Assembly (NCBI RefSeq): GCF_042653205.1
Contig: NZ_JBHSHY010000001.1
Location: 310,001-374,000, forward strand
Origin: Paenibacillus_Z sp042653205
GTDB taxonomy: Bacteria > Bacillota > Bacilli > Paenibacillales > Paenibacillaceae
Direction of reading: 5' to 3'
Length of the DNA stretch: 64,000 nucleotides
In this document: positions 26,004-35,342 of the stretch, piece by piece
Layout of the letters: each line of letters begins with the position of its first letter
How positions within the stretch are numbered: the stretch's first letter is position 1
The notes under the pieces: model-generated
Database searches by the model: none
The model's input: only the letters and a program-made list of their open reading frames with translations
What the model was told of the DNA's origin: nothing
Program-made: the position numbers and the translations under genes

Positions 26004-26579
26004 TCACGGGGTGATTTCCGTCCTCGTTCCGTTGCCTTGAACGGCGGGAATGACACGGTTCAGCAGCCTGGCAAGCGCAATCCACCTGTCGAGATGACTG
26101 TCGTCGGCCAGCTCGGGGATAAATCCCAAATTCAAGTAGGTTTTGATCGCGGGAATTCGAAAGTCGTCCGTATGCAGCACGGCTCGTGTCCGGCCTTCCC
26201 TTGCCATCTGATGCAAGGCTGCGAGGCTCGCGGCGTAACCAAGCTTCTTCCCCGCATGCGCGGGAAGAAGACCGACCATATGCAAATAACCCGTGTCCGC
26301 CTTCCATTGCGGCCGATACCAGGCAGAGGCGGTCGCCACCGGCTCGCCATTCTCGAGGGATATGAATCTCACGCGCTCCGGCTTATAAGGATCGTCTGCC
26401 GCCATTCCCTTGTCGAACCGGTGTTCTCCTCCGAAGGAGGCCGTAATAATTCGTTCCCACCCGCTATCGTCTCCCGGGCGCAGACGATGTTCGACATACC
26501 CTTGAGGCAGTACGAGATCGGGCAGCATGCCGAGATCTTCCCGTATCATAAGCAATTGCGTCTGTTGCTGCTGTTCCAT
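26004..26579 (-). CDS. GNAT-family N-acetyltransferase
   Basis: A 191-residue acetyltransferase. The acetyl-CoA loop is in VGLLPAHAGKKLGYAASLAAL (motif A, close to the usual Q/RxxGxG/A) and the later helix in AIKTYLNLGF (motif B). The N-terminal part has the substrate-binding strands (GEPVATASAW). Length and motifs are intact, unlike its two broken neighbours. The acceptor substrate is unknown. AAAGGAG lies 11 bases before the ATG, slightly far. Confidence 0.88.
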   Translation of the reverse strand: MEQQQQTQLLMIREDLGMLPDLVLPQGYVEHRLRPGDDSGWERIITASFGGEHRFDKGMAADDPYKPERVRFISLENGEPVATASAWYRPQWKADTGYLHMVGLLPAHAGKKLGYAASLAALHQMAREGRTRAVLHTDDFRIPAIKTYLNLGFIPELADDSHLDRWIALARLLNRVIPAVQGNGTRTEITP

Positions 26580-26609
26580 GGCATCATTCGCTCCTTTCAG
26601 GACGGTAGA

Positions 26610-27755
26610 TTACAATTTGATGATCTGATCCGCATGCGACTGACTGTTGCGGAAGTCCGGCACATCCATTGCGCGGCCTTCGTTCATGACGGACAATTCC
26701 GACAGAATCGCGACGGCTGTCCATTCGCATGCGTCATAGACATCGATGGCCGGTTGACGAAGTCCGTTAATGGCCGCTACGAAGTCCTCCACAATGAAAT
26801 AATCGCCTCCCCAGTGACCCGCTGCCCGTTGGTCCTCCGTCACGCGCTTGTACCGCTCGGGGAGATATTCGCCATAGTCGCTCAATGGACGCCATTGCGC
26901 ACGTTCTTCGGGGTCGCCCATACGATCAAGCCAGATCTTGTGCGTATCACCCAGTCCGCGAGGCGCCTCGTAACATCCTTTCGTCCCCTGCAACGTGTAG
27001 TAGTTCATATTGTGCGGCCGCTGCGAAATGCAATCCAAGCGCAGTTTAATCAGCTTGCCGCTCGCCATTTGGCAAAGCGTGATCGACGTATCCTCCTGGC
27101 GGAATCTGGTGTCCGTGTGCCATCCCGACCCGAAGCACGCTACCGAGCGAATCCGGTCGCCGCCGAACCACTGCATGACAGGCCCCAAGCTGTGCGTCGG
27201 ATAGAAAGCACCGCGTTTGCCTAACTGCCAGTAGTTGCGCCAGGTCGGCGCGCCGGTTCCGGCACCGGCGCGATTGCCGCGGAACGCCAGGCGGCGAATG
27301 TCGTGCAGATATTCGCCTTCGCCGAAGTAGACGTCGCCGAACAGGCCGGACTTCACCATCTGGAGAATTTGCTGGTTCTGCGGAATATAGCAATAGTTCT
27401 CGGCCATCATGTACACCTTGCCGGATGCCTCGACGGTCTCCTTCAACCACCAAAGCTCGTCCATGGTGACGCCGGCGGTTACTTCGCTCAGCACGTGCTT
27501 GCCCGCTTGAAGCGCCGCGATCGACTGCGGTACATGAAGCTGCATCGGCGTCGATACGACAACCGCGTCGATATCGGAATCGAGCATGTCCTCGAACACC
27601 CGGTACGTATTCGGAATGCCATGCCTCGATGCCGCCTGCTTCACGTAATCGCCGTCCAGATCGCACAGCGCGGCGACCTCGACGTCCGCCAGACAACGGA
27701 AGCCCTGCAGCGTGCTCAGCCCCCTTGCCCCTACAATGCCGACTCTAATCGTCAT
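26610..27755 (-). CDS. Gfo/Idh/MocA-family oxidoreductase
   Basis: A 381-residue NAD(P)-dependent sugar oxidoreductase with an N-terminal Rossmann fold (IRVGIVGARGLSTLQGF). The motif that normally reads EKP is EVTA here (GKHVLSEVTAGV), which changes the conserved Lys next to the active site. The C-terminal domain has HSLGPVMQWFGGD with the usual His. The intact length and good AGGAGG site suggest it is functional, but the EKP change is unusual. It may oxidise a sugar or inositol derivative in the decaying cluster. Confidence 0.87.
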   Translation of the reverse strand: MTIRVGIVGARGLSTLQGFRCLADVEVAALCDLDGDYVKQAASRHGIPNTYRVFEDMLDSDIDAVVVSTPMQLHVPQSIAALQAGKHVLSEVTAGVTMDELWWLKETVEASGKVYMMAENYCYIPQNQQILQMVKSGLFGDVYFGEGEYLHDIRRLAFRGNRAGAGTGAPTWRNYWQLGKRGAFYPTHSLGPVMQWFGGDRIRSVACFGSGWHTDTRFRQEDTSITLCQMASGKLIKLRLDCISQRPHNMNYYTLQGTKGCYEAPRGLGDTHKIWLDRMGDPEERAQWRPLSDYGEYLPERYKRVTEDQRAAGHWGGDYFIVEDFVAAINGLRQPAIDVYDACEWTAVAILSELSVMNEGRAMDVPDFRNSQSHADQIIKL

Positions 27756-27801
27756 GGAGTTGTCCTCCTATCATGGTTCTAGCCTCCTGTACCCTACCGC
27801 T

Positions 27802-28577
27802 TCAGATCGATGCTGAATAAGCGCCGTCCACATACAAGCAAGAACCGGAGACTGCCGTTGACTCATCCGATGCCAGGAACAACACTGCGTATCCGACTTC
27901 TCTAACCGATGCCATCCGTCCCAAGGGCTGCTGCCGTTTGATGAGCGGTACCAATTTGTCCAGCCCCCCATGTCTTCGGCGACTTTCCGGTTCATTTCCG
28001 TATCCACCCAGCCGGGACAGATGGCATTGCAGCGTATGCCTTGTTCGGAATAGGACACCGCGATTTCTTTCGTTAATCCGATTATGCCGGCTTTGGAAGC
28101 CGTATATGCCGTATAACCCGGCTCGGTTAAACCGGCCATTACGGACGACGTGTTAATAATCGAACCCCCTCCTTGCTTAAGCATTTCAGGGATCACCGCC
28201 TTGCACATCAGAAACATCGACTTCAGATTGACGGCCATCACACGATCCCACGACTCGTCGGGGTATTCCGTCACGGGGCCTGTCGGCATGATTCCCGCGT
28301 TGTTGAAGACAATATCGATCTTGCCATACGCCTCTATCGCGCTTCGAACCGCCCTAGTGATCGTGTACGGCTCCGACACGTCGCCGCACACCGCCGCACA
28401 CGCCCCGCCCGCTTCCTGGAGACGGGCAACGGCCTGCTCAAGCTTCTCCCGTTGAAGGTCTACCAGCACGAGCTTTGCGCCTTCCTCGATAAACAGCTCC
28501 GCTGTGCCCAGACCAATGCCGCTCGCGGCCCCGGTTATAATCACCGATTTCCCTGCAAGTCTCCCTCGATTCGCCAA
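27802..28577 (-). pseudogene. SDR oxidoreductase with a frameshift at a G run
   Basis: The first 200 residues are a normal SDR: TGAASGIGLG, FNNAGIMP, NTSSVMAG and YTASKAG. At a run of six G (27964-27969 on the + strand as C) the frame slips. The true C-terminus follows in another frame as LDKLVPLIKRQQPLGRMA, then LFLASDESTAVSG, ending DGAYSASI at 27802. Adding one G restores the protein. The start is TTG with GGAGGGG 7 bases before it. An error in a homopolymer is the simplest alternative to real decay. Confidence 0.87.
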
Positions 28578-28611
28578 GTCATCCCCTCCTTATCATGAAC
28601 CCCTACCCTTA

Positions 28612-28757
28612 TTATTTGACGGCTCCGACAACCAACCCTTTCCGGATATAGCCCTGCAGGAAAACATAAAGCAGGACGGGCGGGACCGATACAAGTACCA
28701 AGCCGGATAACAATAACGGAAAATCATCGCCGAAGCGTCCGAGAATCGTAGCCGTTC
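28612..28757 (-). pseudogene. C-terminal stub of a sugar ABC permease
   Basis: About 48 residues of a MalG-type permease end: ILGRFGDDFPLLLSGLVL, VPPVLLYVFLQGY and the tail GLVVGAVK before TAA. The rest of the gene is missing; upstream of it (towards 28757) the sequence becomes an IS110-type transposase on the opposite strand. A deletion or insertion by the element removed the front of the transporter that probably served this cluster. Confidence 0.8.
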
Positions 28758-29249
28758 TTGCACAATTGTTGGAAGAATATGACCTGGCTCAACGCCAACT
28801 TGAACAGATTGAGCGCGAGCTTCATCTCATTCCTGAGCGCATTCCATGCGTAAAAGTTACTAGAAATACAAGGTCTTAGTGCAACGAGTCTAACTACTAA
28901 TGTGCTTGGTGAGGCCGGTGATCTAAGTGGTTATTCGCACGGAAATGCGCTGCTGCGGCATGCCGGATTGAACCTAGCTGAGGCCAGTTCCGGGAAGTGG
29001 CGAGGAAAGAAGGTGCTTAGCAAACGGGGGCGGCTACGCCTGCGCCATTTCCTCTATCTCATGACGATGTGTATGGTCATGACAAATTCGGGAATCCGGG
29101 CTTTGCACCGTTACAATGCGGAAAACAAGAAGCTGTAGAATATGAAATCCATCATGAAGTTACGTAGTAAAGTAGTGCGTTTGTTAGTCAGCTTAGCAAA
29201 AAGCAGCGAGAACTACGATTCAACTCGCGTGTTCCCGCATGCAGCTTAA
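28754..29249 (+). mobile_element. Remnant of an IS110-family transposase
   Basis: Translated pieces match the C-terminal domain of IS110/IS1111 transposases. LLEEYDLAQRQLEQIERELH is in one frame. From about 28870 the next frame reads TNVLGEAGDLSGYSHGNALL, then HAGLNLAEASSGKWRGKK and SKRGRLRLRHFLYLMTMCMV. An in-frame TAG (29136-29138) is followed by MKSIMKLRSKVVRLLV to a TAA at 29249. The DEDD N-terminal domain is absent. With one frameshift, one stop and a missing front it is dead. No clean inverted repeats can be seen, as expected for this family. Confidence 0.85.
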
Positions 29250-29559
29250 AGACCGCTCGGACCTCACCAGCTCATGTATTCGCAGGATGAAAGGATGCAC
29301 GGAGTATCGGGAGACGTGGATGACGCATAGCTCACCTTTATTTACGCATGCCCTTTTCGCTTCATCCGAACAGTAACATCCCCTCCTTGACTTACAGAAT
29401 AATCCTTATACCACTATATTTCAATTTATGAAAATAGATTCAGCTAACCTGCCGTTCGCACAACGAAGGCAACCGTTCGTTCTGAGGCCATCTCGACGGG
29501 TCGATGCCCTATCATTCGTTACGCCTATCCGGTGGGTGGAGGCCGGTTATCCTAACGTT
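29250..29559. other. Intergenic stretch between transposase remnant and gerB
   Basis: About 310 bases. It probably includes the right end of the IS110 element. I see no convincing gene, no hairpin with a T tract and no promoter. Short frames here have no ribosome site and no recognisable product. Confidence 0.5.
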
Positions 29560-30666
29560 TCACTCGTTACCGATTCTTTCCGTCTTGAACATGCGAATAA
29601 TGCTGACCCATATCACCAGCAATGGAATATACCCGTACAGCAAAATCGTTCCGGATACGGACAGTAGAGCATCGAATCGGTCTATCGTCATTGACCCTTT
29701 CAGTTGGGCGACTACAACGAATAAAAGGATGCTGGTTAACCATAGCGCAGGTCTTGCTTTAAGATTGACTGTTTTTCGCAGGATTTGCGTACCTCCCCAC
29801 AAGGCGACGCAGATCCGGGGCAAAATAATCGGAAACCAGTTAAACACATACAGGTAATCGAATCGTTCAAAGAACGGAATGCGAATAATTTTCGATATAA
29901 TCAGCGTAGGCCATATCGTATGCTTCAGCTCTTCAATATTGAAATAAGTAAACACCACGCAGGCAAAAAACAGATAGAGCGCGGTTGTATGTGATGCCGC
30001 AAGATGCGCCCATTTCTGCGCTTTCTTATTATTCTTAATATAAGGATAGTAGAGCAGCAAAAATTCAGCGCCTAGAACTAAAGGCACTGCACGGGGAGCG
30101 GACTTAGTATAGTCGGCAGCATCATGCGTCAATAAAGGCAGGAAATTCATCCAATGGGCATATTTCAAGGGGAAATATAGCGTGATCAACATTATGGATG
30201 GGATAATCACGCACCAGAAGCAAATACCGGTGATGACTCGGAATCCTCCGGCTACGATATAGATGGACGTAAGCAGAATGATTATCGTCAGCTCCCAGGA
30301 AGGCGACCATTGAAACACCCACACATGCAGGACTTCTACGTAAGAACGGATTTCCGTCGATATAAACAAGAGCGTGTACCCATAGAATCCCAAAGTCAGG
30401 ACATTTCCAAGCCACTTCCCAAATAACTGCCGGTGCAGCGAAATGATGTCCCCATTCTCCGAATGGTTCAGCACATAAAAAATCATCCATACAATCAAAT
30501 GAATACTTGCACCCGTAATCAATATCGACACCCATGCATCCCGTTCGGCGCCAAGGATGATTTTGCCAGGAAAATTCAACATGGCGATACCCGTTTGCGT
30601 CCCATGAAGGAGGAACCATAGATAAAAGGAAGAAACGGCCAGGTTATCACTCACTTGTTTACTCAC
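29560..30666 (-). CDS. Spore germination permease GerAB/GerB type
   Basis: A 368-residue membrane protein of the endospore germination permease family, related to APC amino acid transporters, with about ten helices. It starts at GTG with GGGGG upstream and SSFYLWFLLHGTQTGIAML, typical of these subunits. It would sit in the spore inner membrane, bind the germinant and work with the GerA- and GerC-type subunits encoded upstream. It is the third gene of a three-gene operon; spacing to gerC is about 18 bases. Confidence 0.92.
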   Translation of the reverse strand: MSKQVSDNLAVSSFYLWFLLHGTQTGIAMLNFPGKIILGAERDAWVSILITGASIHLIVWMIFYVLNHSENGDIISLHRQLFGKWLGNVLTLGFYGYTLLFISTEIRSYVEVLHVWVFQWSPSWELTIIILLTSIYIVAGGFRVITGICFWCVIIPSIMLITLYFPLKYAHWMNFLPLLTHDAADYTKSAPRAVPLVLGAEFLLLYYPYIKNNKKAQKWAHLAASHTTALYLFFACVVFTYFNIEELKHTIWPTLIISKIIRIPFFERFDYLYVFNWFPIILPRICVALWGGTQILRKTVNLKARPALWLTSILLFVVVAQLKGSMTIDRFDALLSVSGTILLYGYIPLLVIWVSIIRMFKTERIGNE

Positions 30667-30684
30667 GGATACCCCCGCTGACTG

Positions 30685-31791
30685 CTATTCTACAATGCCG
30701 GATTTGATGAGATGAATCTTCACATGAACGTCAAATACAAGGCTTGGATATTCAACCTCGTAAAATCGCTGTTCCTGCCAATCCTTGCGATGATGCGCTC
30801 TAACAAAATCCCCGATTCCGAGAGGGTCCACTTTGTTTTGCACGAATTTATCGAGCAGCGCTAAGAGCTTGCTCCGCAGCTGCTTCTCCAATTGCAGCGT
30901 CAATAACTCGACATCCCCGGATTTTTTTAATTTTATCCATTTCGGATAATCCTTAACCATCCCATTCAATGTAAGATTGTAGGTAATCTTAGAGCCCAAT
31001 GAAGATTTGGACAGCATTCTGGATTTCTTGCCGCTCAGACTGTTGAACACGGCCGTTCCTTCGTTCTGCCCCTTCGTAATTGCAAAAGGCACATTGCCTC
31101 GTACAAGGTGGCCCTGAAGTATCTTGTACAGCAAGATTTCTTCCCGCTGTATCGTCAATTTCAATCGGTCGTCCTTCAAAATGGCATGGCCGGTTATTTC
31201 AATTTTCCCATTTGGATTTAGCTTTAAATACGGGACCGACGGGTCTCTCCCCTCTCCGTAATAGTCATACAATAAATTGTGCAAATTGGAATCGGGGATT
31301 TGCCCTGAATGTATATTTTGCTCGACCGTATGATACGGCAGGCTTTCGCTTTTTACATCCTTCAAGCTCTGCAGCATGGTTGAAGTCGAGCCGTCTGAAA
31401 CCGCAACAATCAGGTAGTGGCTGATCAGGGGGTCTCTGCATATGGATTCAATAAAAGGGGCCAATCCTTCTTCAGCCAGCTGCTTGTTAATAATTAGCAG
31501 CTTCAGCTTGGTAATCATGACGGGTAGTGAGGATTGATTGTTCAGCTCATCCATCAAGAGCGATGGTTTCGCAGCCTTTCCCTGCAGGAGCATCGTTCTC
31601 CCTCCAAGGTTATAATCAGAATAAAGTCCTGTTTCCTTGTAACCGGTGTCGCTCTTGTCCAGTCCAAGTACTGTAAGAATATAATTATGATCCACGATCC
31701 GCTGGCTGCTGCAGCCAGTCAGGACCAGAATGACCAGAACAAGCGTCACCGCACAAGGTATCCAGTGTCTCCACCTATTGATGTTAGTCAT
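30685..31791 (-). CDS. Ger(x)C-family spore germination lipoprotein
   Basis: A 368-residue lipoprotein with signal peptide and lipobox LTGC (Cys27), followed by the Ger(x)C N-terminal part (VDHNYILTVLGLDKSD) and the C-terminal domain ending in an EVEYPSLVFDVHVKI strand. It anchors to the outer face of the spore inner membrane in the germinant receptor. The ATG at 31791 has AAGGAG about 10 bases upstream; an in-frame TTG two codons earlier is less likely. It overlaps the gerA stop by 8 bases. Confidence 0.92.
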   Translation of the reverse strand: MTNINRWRHWIPCAVTLVLVILVLTGCSSQRIVDHNYILTVLGLDKSDTGYKETGLYSDYNLGGRTMLLQGKAAKPSLLMDELNNQSSLPVMITKLKLLIINKQLAEEGLAPFIESICRDPLISHYLIVAVSDGSTSTMLQSLKDVKSESLPYHTVEQNIHSGQIPDSNLHNLLYDYYGEGRDPSVPYLKLNPNGKIEITGHAILKDDRLKLTIQREEILLYKILQGHLVRGNVPFAITKGQNEGTAVFNSLSGKKSRMLSKSSLGSKITYNLTLNGMVKDYPKWIKLKKSGDVELLTLQLEKQLRSKLLALLDKFVQNKVDPLGIGDFVRAHHRKDWQEQRFYEVEYPSLVFDVHVKIHLIKSGIVE

Positions 31792-33235
31792 GCTCAAGAT
31801 TCTCCTTATCAGGCGTGTACCGCTTCTTGGAAAGAGGCTTTAGAAACCCTTTGCGATTTGAGGTGTGCCGGTAGGATAACCGAACCAAGCTATCTGCAAA
31901 ATGACCCTTCCGAAAAGGAAACAAAGGAGCCAGATAAGGCGTCCCTAACGATTTCAGCCTCAATAAGTGCCCTAAGAGTAACATGCAGCCGACGGCAATT
32001 CCCAAACCGCCCCAAAGCGCCGCAAGCAGGATAAAAGGGAACCGCAGGAGGCGGATGGTGTTCGCCATGTTAAAGATCGGCGTGGTGAAAGAAGCCAGCG
32101 CCGACAGAGCAACAATGATGAGTAAAATATTGCTTGTGAACGCAGCTTGAACAGATGCTTGACCGATAACAATTCCGCCTACGATGCCCAAAGTCTGCCC
32201 GATTTTCGAAGGCAACCGGGCGCCAGCTTCCCGTAAAAGCTCTATCGTAACTTCCAAAAAAATTACCTCAATTACAGGTGGAAACGGGACATGGATACGC
32301 GAGTAAATGAGCGGTTGGAGCAAGCTCTCAGGTATGACTTCAAAATGATAAGTGAGAACCGAAACATAAAGAGGAGACGCAATAATCGAGAATAATACAC
32401 CCACAATACGGATAACACGGAAGAAAGATGCCAGTATCCAGGGAAGATAATAATCCTCGGCGGATATAAAAAAGTCCAACAGCGTCGAAGGTGCTGTTAC
32501 CGCGTAAGGCGAACCCTCCGACAACACAGCCACCTGACCCGAAAGAATGGAAAAGATGACACGATCGACTCTTTCCGTCGTTACGAGAAGCGGGAAAGGC
32601 GTATTGGTATGATCCGTAATAATCTGCGTCAGCTGTGAGCTGTCGAACACTACATCGAAATTAATGGCCTGAAGACGCTGACGCATCGTTTCAATGTGCC
32701 GGGAATTCGTGACTCCATCGATATAGGCAATCAGCACTTTAGTGTTGGACAAGGAACCAACGGTTATTTGTTCAAGGATCAATGCAGGCGTATTAATTTG
32801 CTGGCGCAATAAATGAATGTTCACCTCGATGTTCTCGACAAAGCCTACCTTTGGGCCAATCACGCTAAATTCATTCTCGGTTTCATTGCTCTTACGATGA
32901 CCCATGGAAGCATGATTAACATCCACCAAGAGATAATGCAGGTCGTCGCCCTCGAACTGAATGATGACATAACCCTTCGTCAGCTTACCCACGACTTCTG
33001 CCGTGTCGGCAATCACCGTCACATCCTCGAAGGGGATGAGCCCTTTGATATCGCTTAACCGCCTCAGACTATCGATATTTTCTTGTATCCCGGGAAGCAG
33101 GTACTGATTGACTTTCTCCGTGTCTACCAGGCAGCGATAATAGCTGATTTGAAGAGGTTTACTCTCATCAACAGGGCGAAATTGAAGAAAGTCGACGGAC
33201 TTAATCGCCTGCTTGAAAATTTCGTTATTGAACAT
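31784..33235 (-). CDS. GerA-family spore germination protein
   Basis: A 483-residue germinant receptor A subunit: soluble N-terminal region (QYLLPGIQENIDSL, VLIAYIDGVTN), the conserved GQVAVLSEGSPYAV segment, then five membrane helices with FPPVIEVIFLEVTIELLREAG and IVGGIVIGQASVQA. The charged C-terminal tail is cytoplasmic. It shows all the family hallmarks. A sigma-G-like promoter lies just upstream, so the operon should be made in the forespore. Confidence 0.95.
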   Translation of the reverse strand: MFNNEIFKQAIKSVDFLQFRPVDESKPLQISYYRCLVDTEKVNQYLLPGIQENIDSLRRLSDIKGLIPFEDVTVIADTAEVVGKLTKGYVIIQFEGDDLHYLLVDVNHASMGHRKSNETENEFSVIGPKVGFVENIEVNIHLLRQQINTPALILEQITVGSLSNTKVLIAYIDGVTNSRHIETMRQRLQAINFDVVFDSSQLTQIITDHTNTPFPLLVTTERVDRVIFSILSGQVAVLSEGSPYAVTAPSTLLDFFISAEDYYLPWILASFFRVIRIVGVLFSIIASPLYVSVLTYHFEVIPESLLQPLIYSRIHVPFPPVIEVIFLEVTIELLREAGARLPSKIGQTLGIVGGIVIGQASVQAAFTSNILLIIVALSALASFTTPIFNMANTIRLLRFPFILLAALWGGLGIAVGCMLLLGHLLRLKSLGTPYLAPLFPFRKGHFADSLVRLSYRHTSNRKGFLKPLSKKRYTPDKENLEHD

Positions 33236-33272
33236 CGCCCGAATTTCCTTTTCTTAACGCGAAATGTAACGA

Positions 33273-33301
33273 TATTATGTCCAATATGGAAAAATGTATG
33301 C
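33273..33301 (-). promoter_or_regulatory. Sigma-G-like promoter of the germination operon
   Basis: On the - strand, GCATA (33297-33301), a 17-base spacer and CATAATA (33273-33279) fit the forespore sigma-G consensus known from Bacillus ger operons. It ends about 37 bases before the gerA start, leaving room for the ribosome site. Confidence 0.7.
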
Positions 33302-33348
33302 GCCAAAACAGCCCGTCTCCAATCGACGGGCCCAAAGATTAATCATGC

Positions 33349-33515
33349 TTACTTTAAGGGAAGGCAGATATCGAATAATTCGACTAAGCTTGTGATCATG
33401 TAGGTGCTCCGAATTTCCGGCGGGCTTATTTGCGACTCCCTGTTCACCCAGCAGATATCTATACCGGCTTGAGGGCTATTTTGTACAGATGTCTTAACGA
33501 CAGACGGCAGAGCAT
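33349..33515 (-). pseudogene. C-terminal remnant of a HAD-family hydrolase
   Basis: About 55 residues, with SPQAGIDICWVNRE and STYMITSLVELFDI before TAA, match the end of YfnB/YjjG-type HAD phosphatases, where the usual sequence is INAGIDTCWFNP then PTYEI-SL-EL. No start, catalytic DxD or cap is present; the sequence runs directly into the histidine kinase C-terminus at 33519. It marks an old deletion or insertion junction at the end of the operon. Confidence 0.65.
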
Positions 33516-33518
33516 CTG

Positions 33519-35342
33519 TTAATCTGCTTTGTTCAAATAAAAGTAAAAGACTACGCCGTTTGGCATATTGGCCGCCCCGTATTCCGCCTCGTGCAGCTCC
33601 AGAATATTTTTCGAAATCGCGAGTCCCAACCCCGACCCTCCTTGCGATCGTTCGCGTGAAGCGTCTCCGCGATAGAAGCGGTCCCATACTTTATCCAACT
33701 GCTCCACGGGAATTCGCACACCGGTATTTTCGACGCGGACGGCGATCCGGCCCGTTTCTTCGCCTGCGGTCACGTTGATGGTCTCGCCTTCAGGCGTATA
33801 CCGAATGGCATTTGCAACAAAGTTGGTCACCACCTGCTCGATGCGAAGCCGGTTGCCCGCAGCCTTGACGGCGGCCAGCTGAAGTCGCAGACTCTGCCTT
33901 TTTCCCTCGATTTCCTCCTCGAACAGGTGACACACCTCTTCGATTACGGCGTCGACGCGGAATGTCTCCATCTCCATTCGATAAGTACCTGACTCGTACT
34001 TGGCAAGCTCCAGCATTCCGACGATGAGCGCATCCATCTTATCCACTTCTTTTTCCATCGCCGTAAAATAGTATTCCTTTTTGTTTATCGCCACGCCATC
34101 CTTCAGAATCGAGAGACAGCTCTTCATTACGCTAAGGGGCGTCTTGAGCTCATGCGACACGCCGGATATAAATTCTTTGCGTGTATTCTCCAGCCGTCTC
34201 TCCTTCTCAATATCCGACTGAAGCTGCCGAATATGAGAATGCAGCGTCTGTGACAATTTGTTTATATTTCCGGACAAGTCGCCGATTTCGTCCTTCGATG
34301 TGACGGGGATCGATTCCGAAAAGTCTAAGGCGGCCAGCTTCTTTGTCATCCGGTTGATCCGCAGCAGCGGCCTCGTTAAGCCGATCGCGTAGTACAAGGA
34401 AGCAAGCAGGACGAGGAGCATAACGAATGCAATCATATAGACATAGTAATTCTGAACCATCTCTACCGCTTCATTCACCGGCTGGAGAGAGGCCATAGCA
34501 AATAAATATCCGCTAGAGCCGTCCGCTTTGCGCAAAGGCTTGACAAACAGCTTGTAATGGACGTTGGCTTGCTCGTAATCTTGCGTCTCAAGCCGCGTGC
34601 TCGCACCGGTGTCGTTCAGAAGCAGATCCGTCTGAAATGCGTTAATCCGATCGAGAAGTAACGGATTGGCATGGATCAAGCCTGAAGCGTCGTCGAGCTC
34701 CGACACTTGCGCCTTTACGATTTTCCCATACATATAGGTGAACGGATCATATAATTCTGCCTTGCTGCCGCTGAATTCCGGCGATTTCTGAAGCCGCCCC
34801 GAAACATGCTCCTCCATTTTTCGTTTCAATAGAAGATTCGCAAACGTCGCGGCTTGAGCTCCATCGCCACGATTCCCGGTTGTAATTGCCGCCGGAATCA
34901 AAGTCAGGCCTTTTGCAATGCCATATATCCAAAAAGACTGTTGATCCTTTAGAAATTGCTTGAACGCGTTCGCCTCGTCCGGCTTCACCATATGATACAG
35001 CGGTACTTTGTAGGAAATGCTCCGATTATTGACATCAATGCCCATTATCTGAAGGTAATAGCCGTCGGCTTGGATGAGATTTCCGTCTTGGTCCAGGTAA
35101 ACCAGCCAGGCATTGTGATCCCGGTAAAACTCCTGACCGTTCGATTGCATGTCGTCCGTATCGCTGCTGCCGCCTTCGTATTGTTCTTTGTAGCCTTCGA
35201 GGCTCTTCTCGATGTCCTTCACTTTCTGGCTGACGTAATAGGTTTTGAAAAATATCGTTTGCCCGACGTAAACGGACGCAAGAATGAGCGAACACAGCGC
35301 AGAGGTCAGCAGGAACAGCTTCAGTACGAGACGACTCCTCAT
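33519..35342 (-). CDS. Sensor histidine kinase with HAMP and extracellular sensor domain
   Basis: A 607-residue kinase. It has an N-terminal membrane helix, a large extracytoplasmic domain (about residues 33-300) and a second helix near 310. The HAMP contains TRPLLRINRMTKKLAALDF. Then come HisKA with SGVSHELKTPL (phosphorylated His about 397) and a HATPase with the N box NFVANAIRYTP and G box GGSGLGLAISKNI. Its ATG overlaps the TGA of the regulator gene (ATGA). The sensor domain probably detects a cell-surface or sugar-linked signal tied to the ABC importer in this operon. Confidence 0.95.
   Translation of the reverse strand: MRSRLVLKLFLLTSALCSLILASVYVGQTIFFKTYYVSQKVKDIEKSLEGYKEQYEGGSSDTDDMQSNGQEFYRDHNAWLVYLDQDGNLIQADGYYLQIMGIDVNNRSISYKVPLYHMVKPDEANAFKQFLKDQQSFWIYGIAKGLTLIPAAITTGNRGDGAQAATFANLLLKRKMEEHVSGRLQKSPEFSGSKAELYDPFTYMYGKIVKAQVSELDDASGLIHANPLLLDRINAFQTDLLLNDTGASTRLETQDYEQANVHYKLFVKPLRKADGSSGYLFAMASLQPVNEAVEMVQNYYVYMIAFVMLLVLLASLYYAIGLTRPLLRINRMTKKLAALDFSESIPVTSKDEIGDLSGNINKLSQTLHSHIRQLQSDIEKERRLENTRKEFISGVSHELKTPLSVMKSCLSILKDGVAINKKEYYFTAMEKEVDKMDALIVGMLELAKYESGTYRMEMETFRVDAVIEEVCHLFEEEIEGKRQSLRLQLAAVKAAGNRLRIEQVVTNFVANAIRYTPEGETINVTAGEETGRIAVRVENTGVRIPVEQLDKVWDRFYRGDASRERSQGGSGLGLAISKNILELHEAEYGAANMPNGVVFYFYLNKAD

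Noticed and set aside
25902..27224. 440-codon open frame on the + strand
   Set aside because: It is antisense to the intact GNAT and Gfo/Idh genes, has no family motifs and arises from codon bias in G+C-rich genes.
29428..29667. Small + strand gene after the IS110 remnant
   Set aside because: No ribosome site, overlaps the end of gerB and has no recognisable product.
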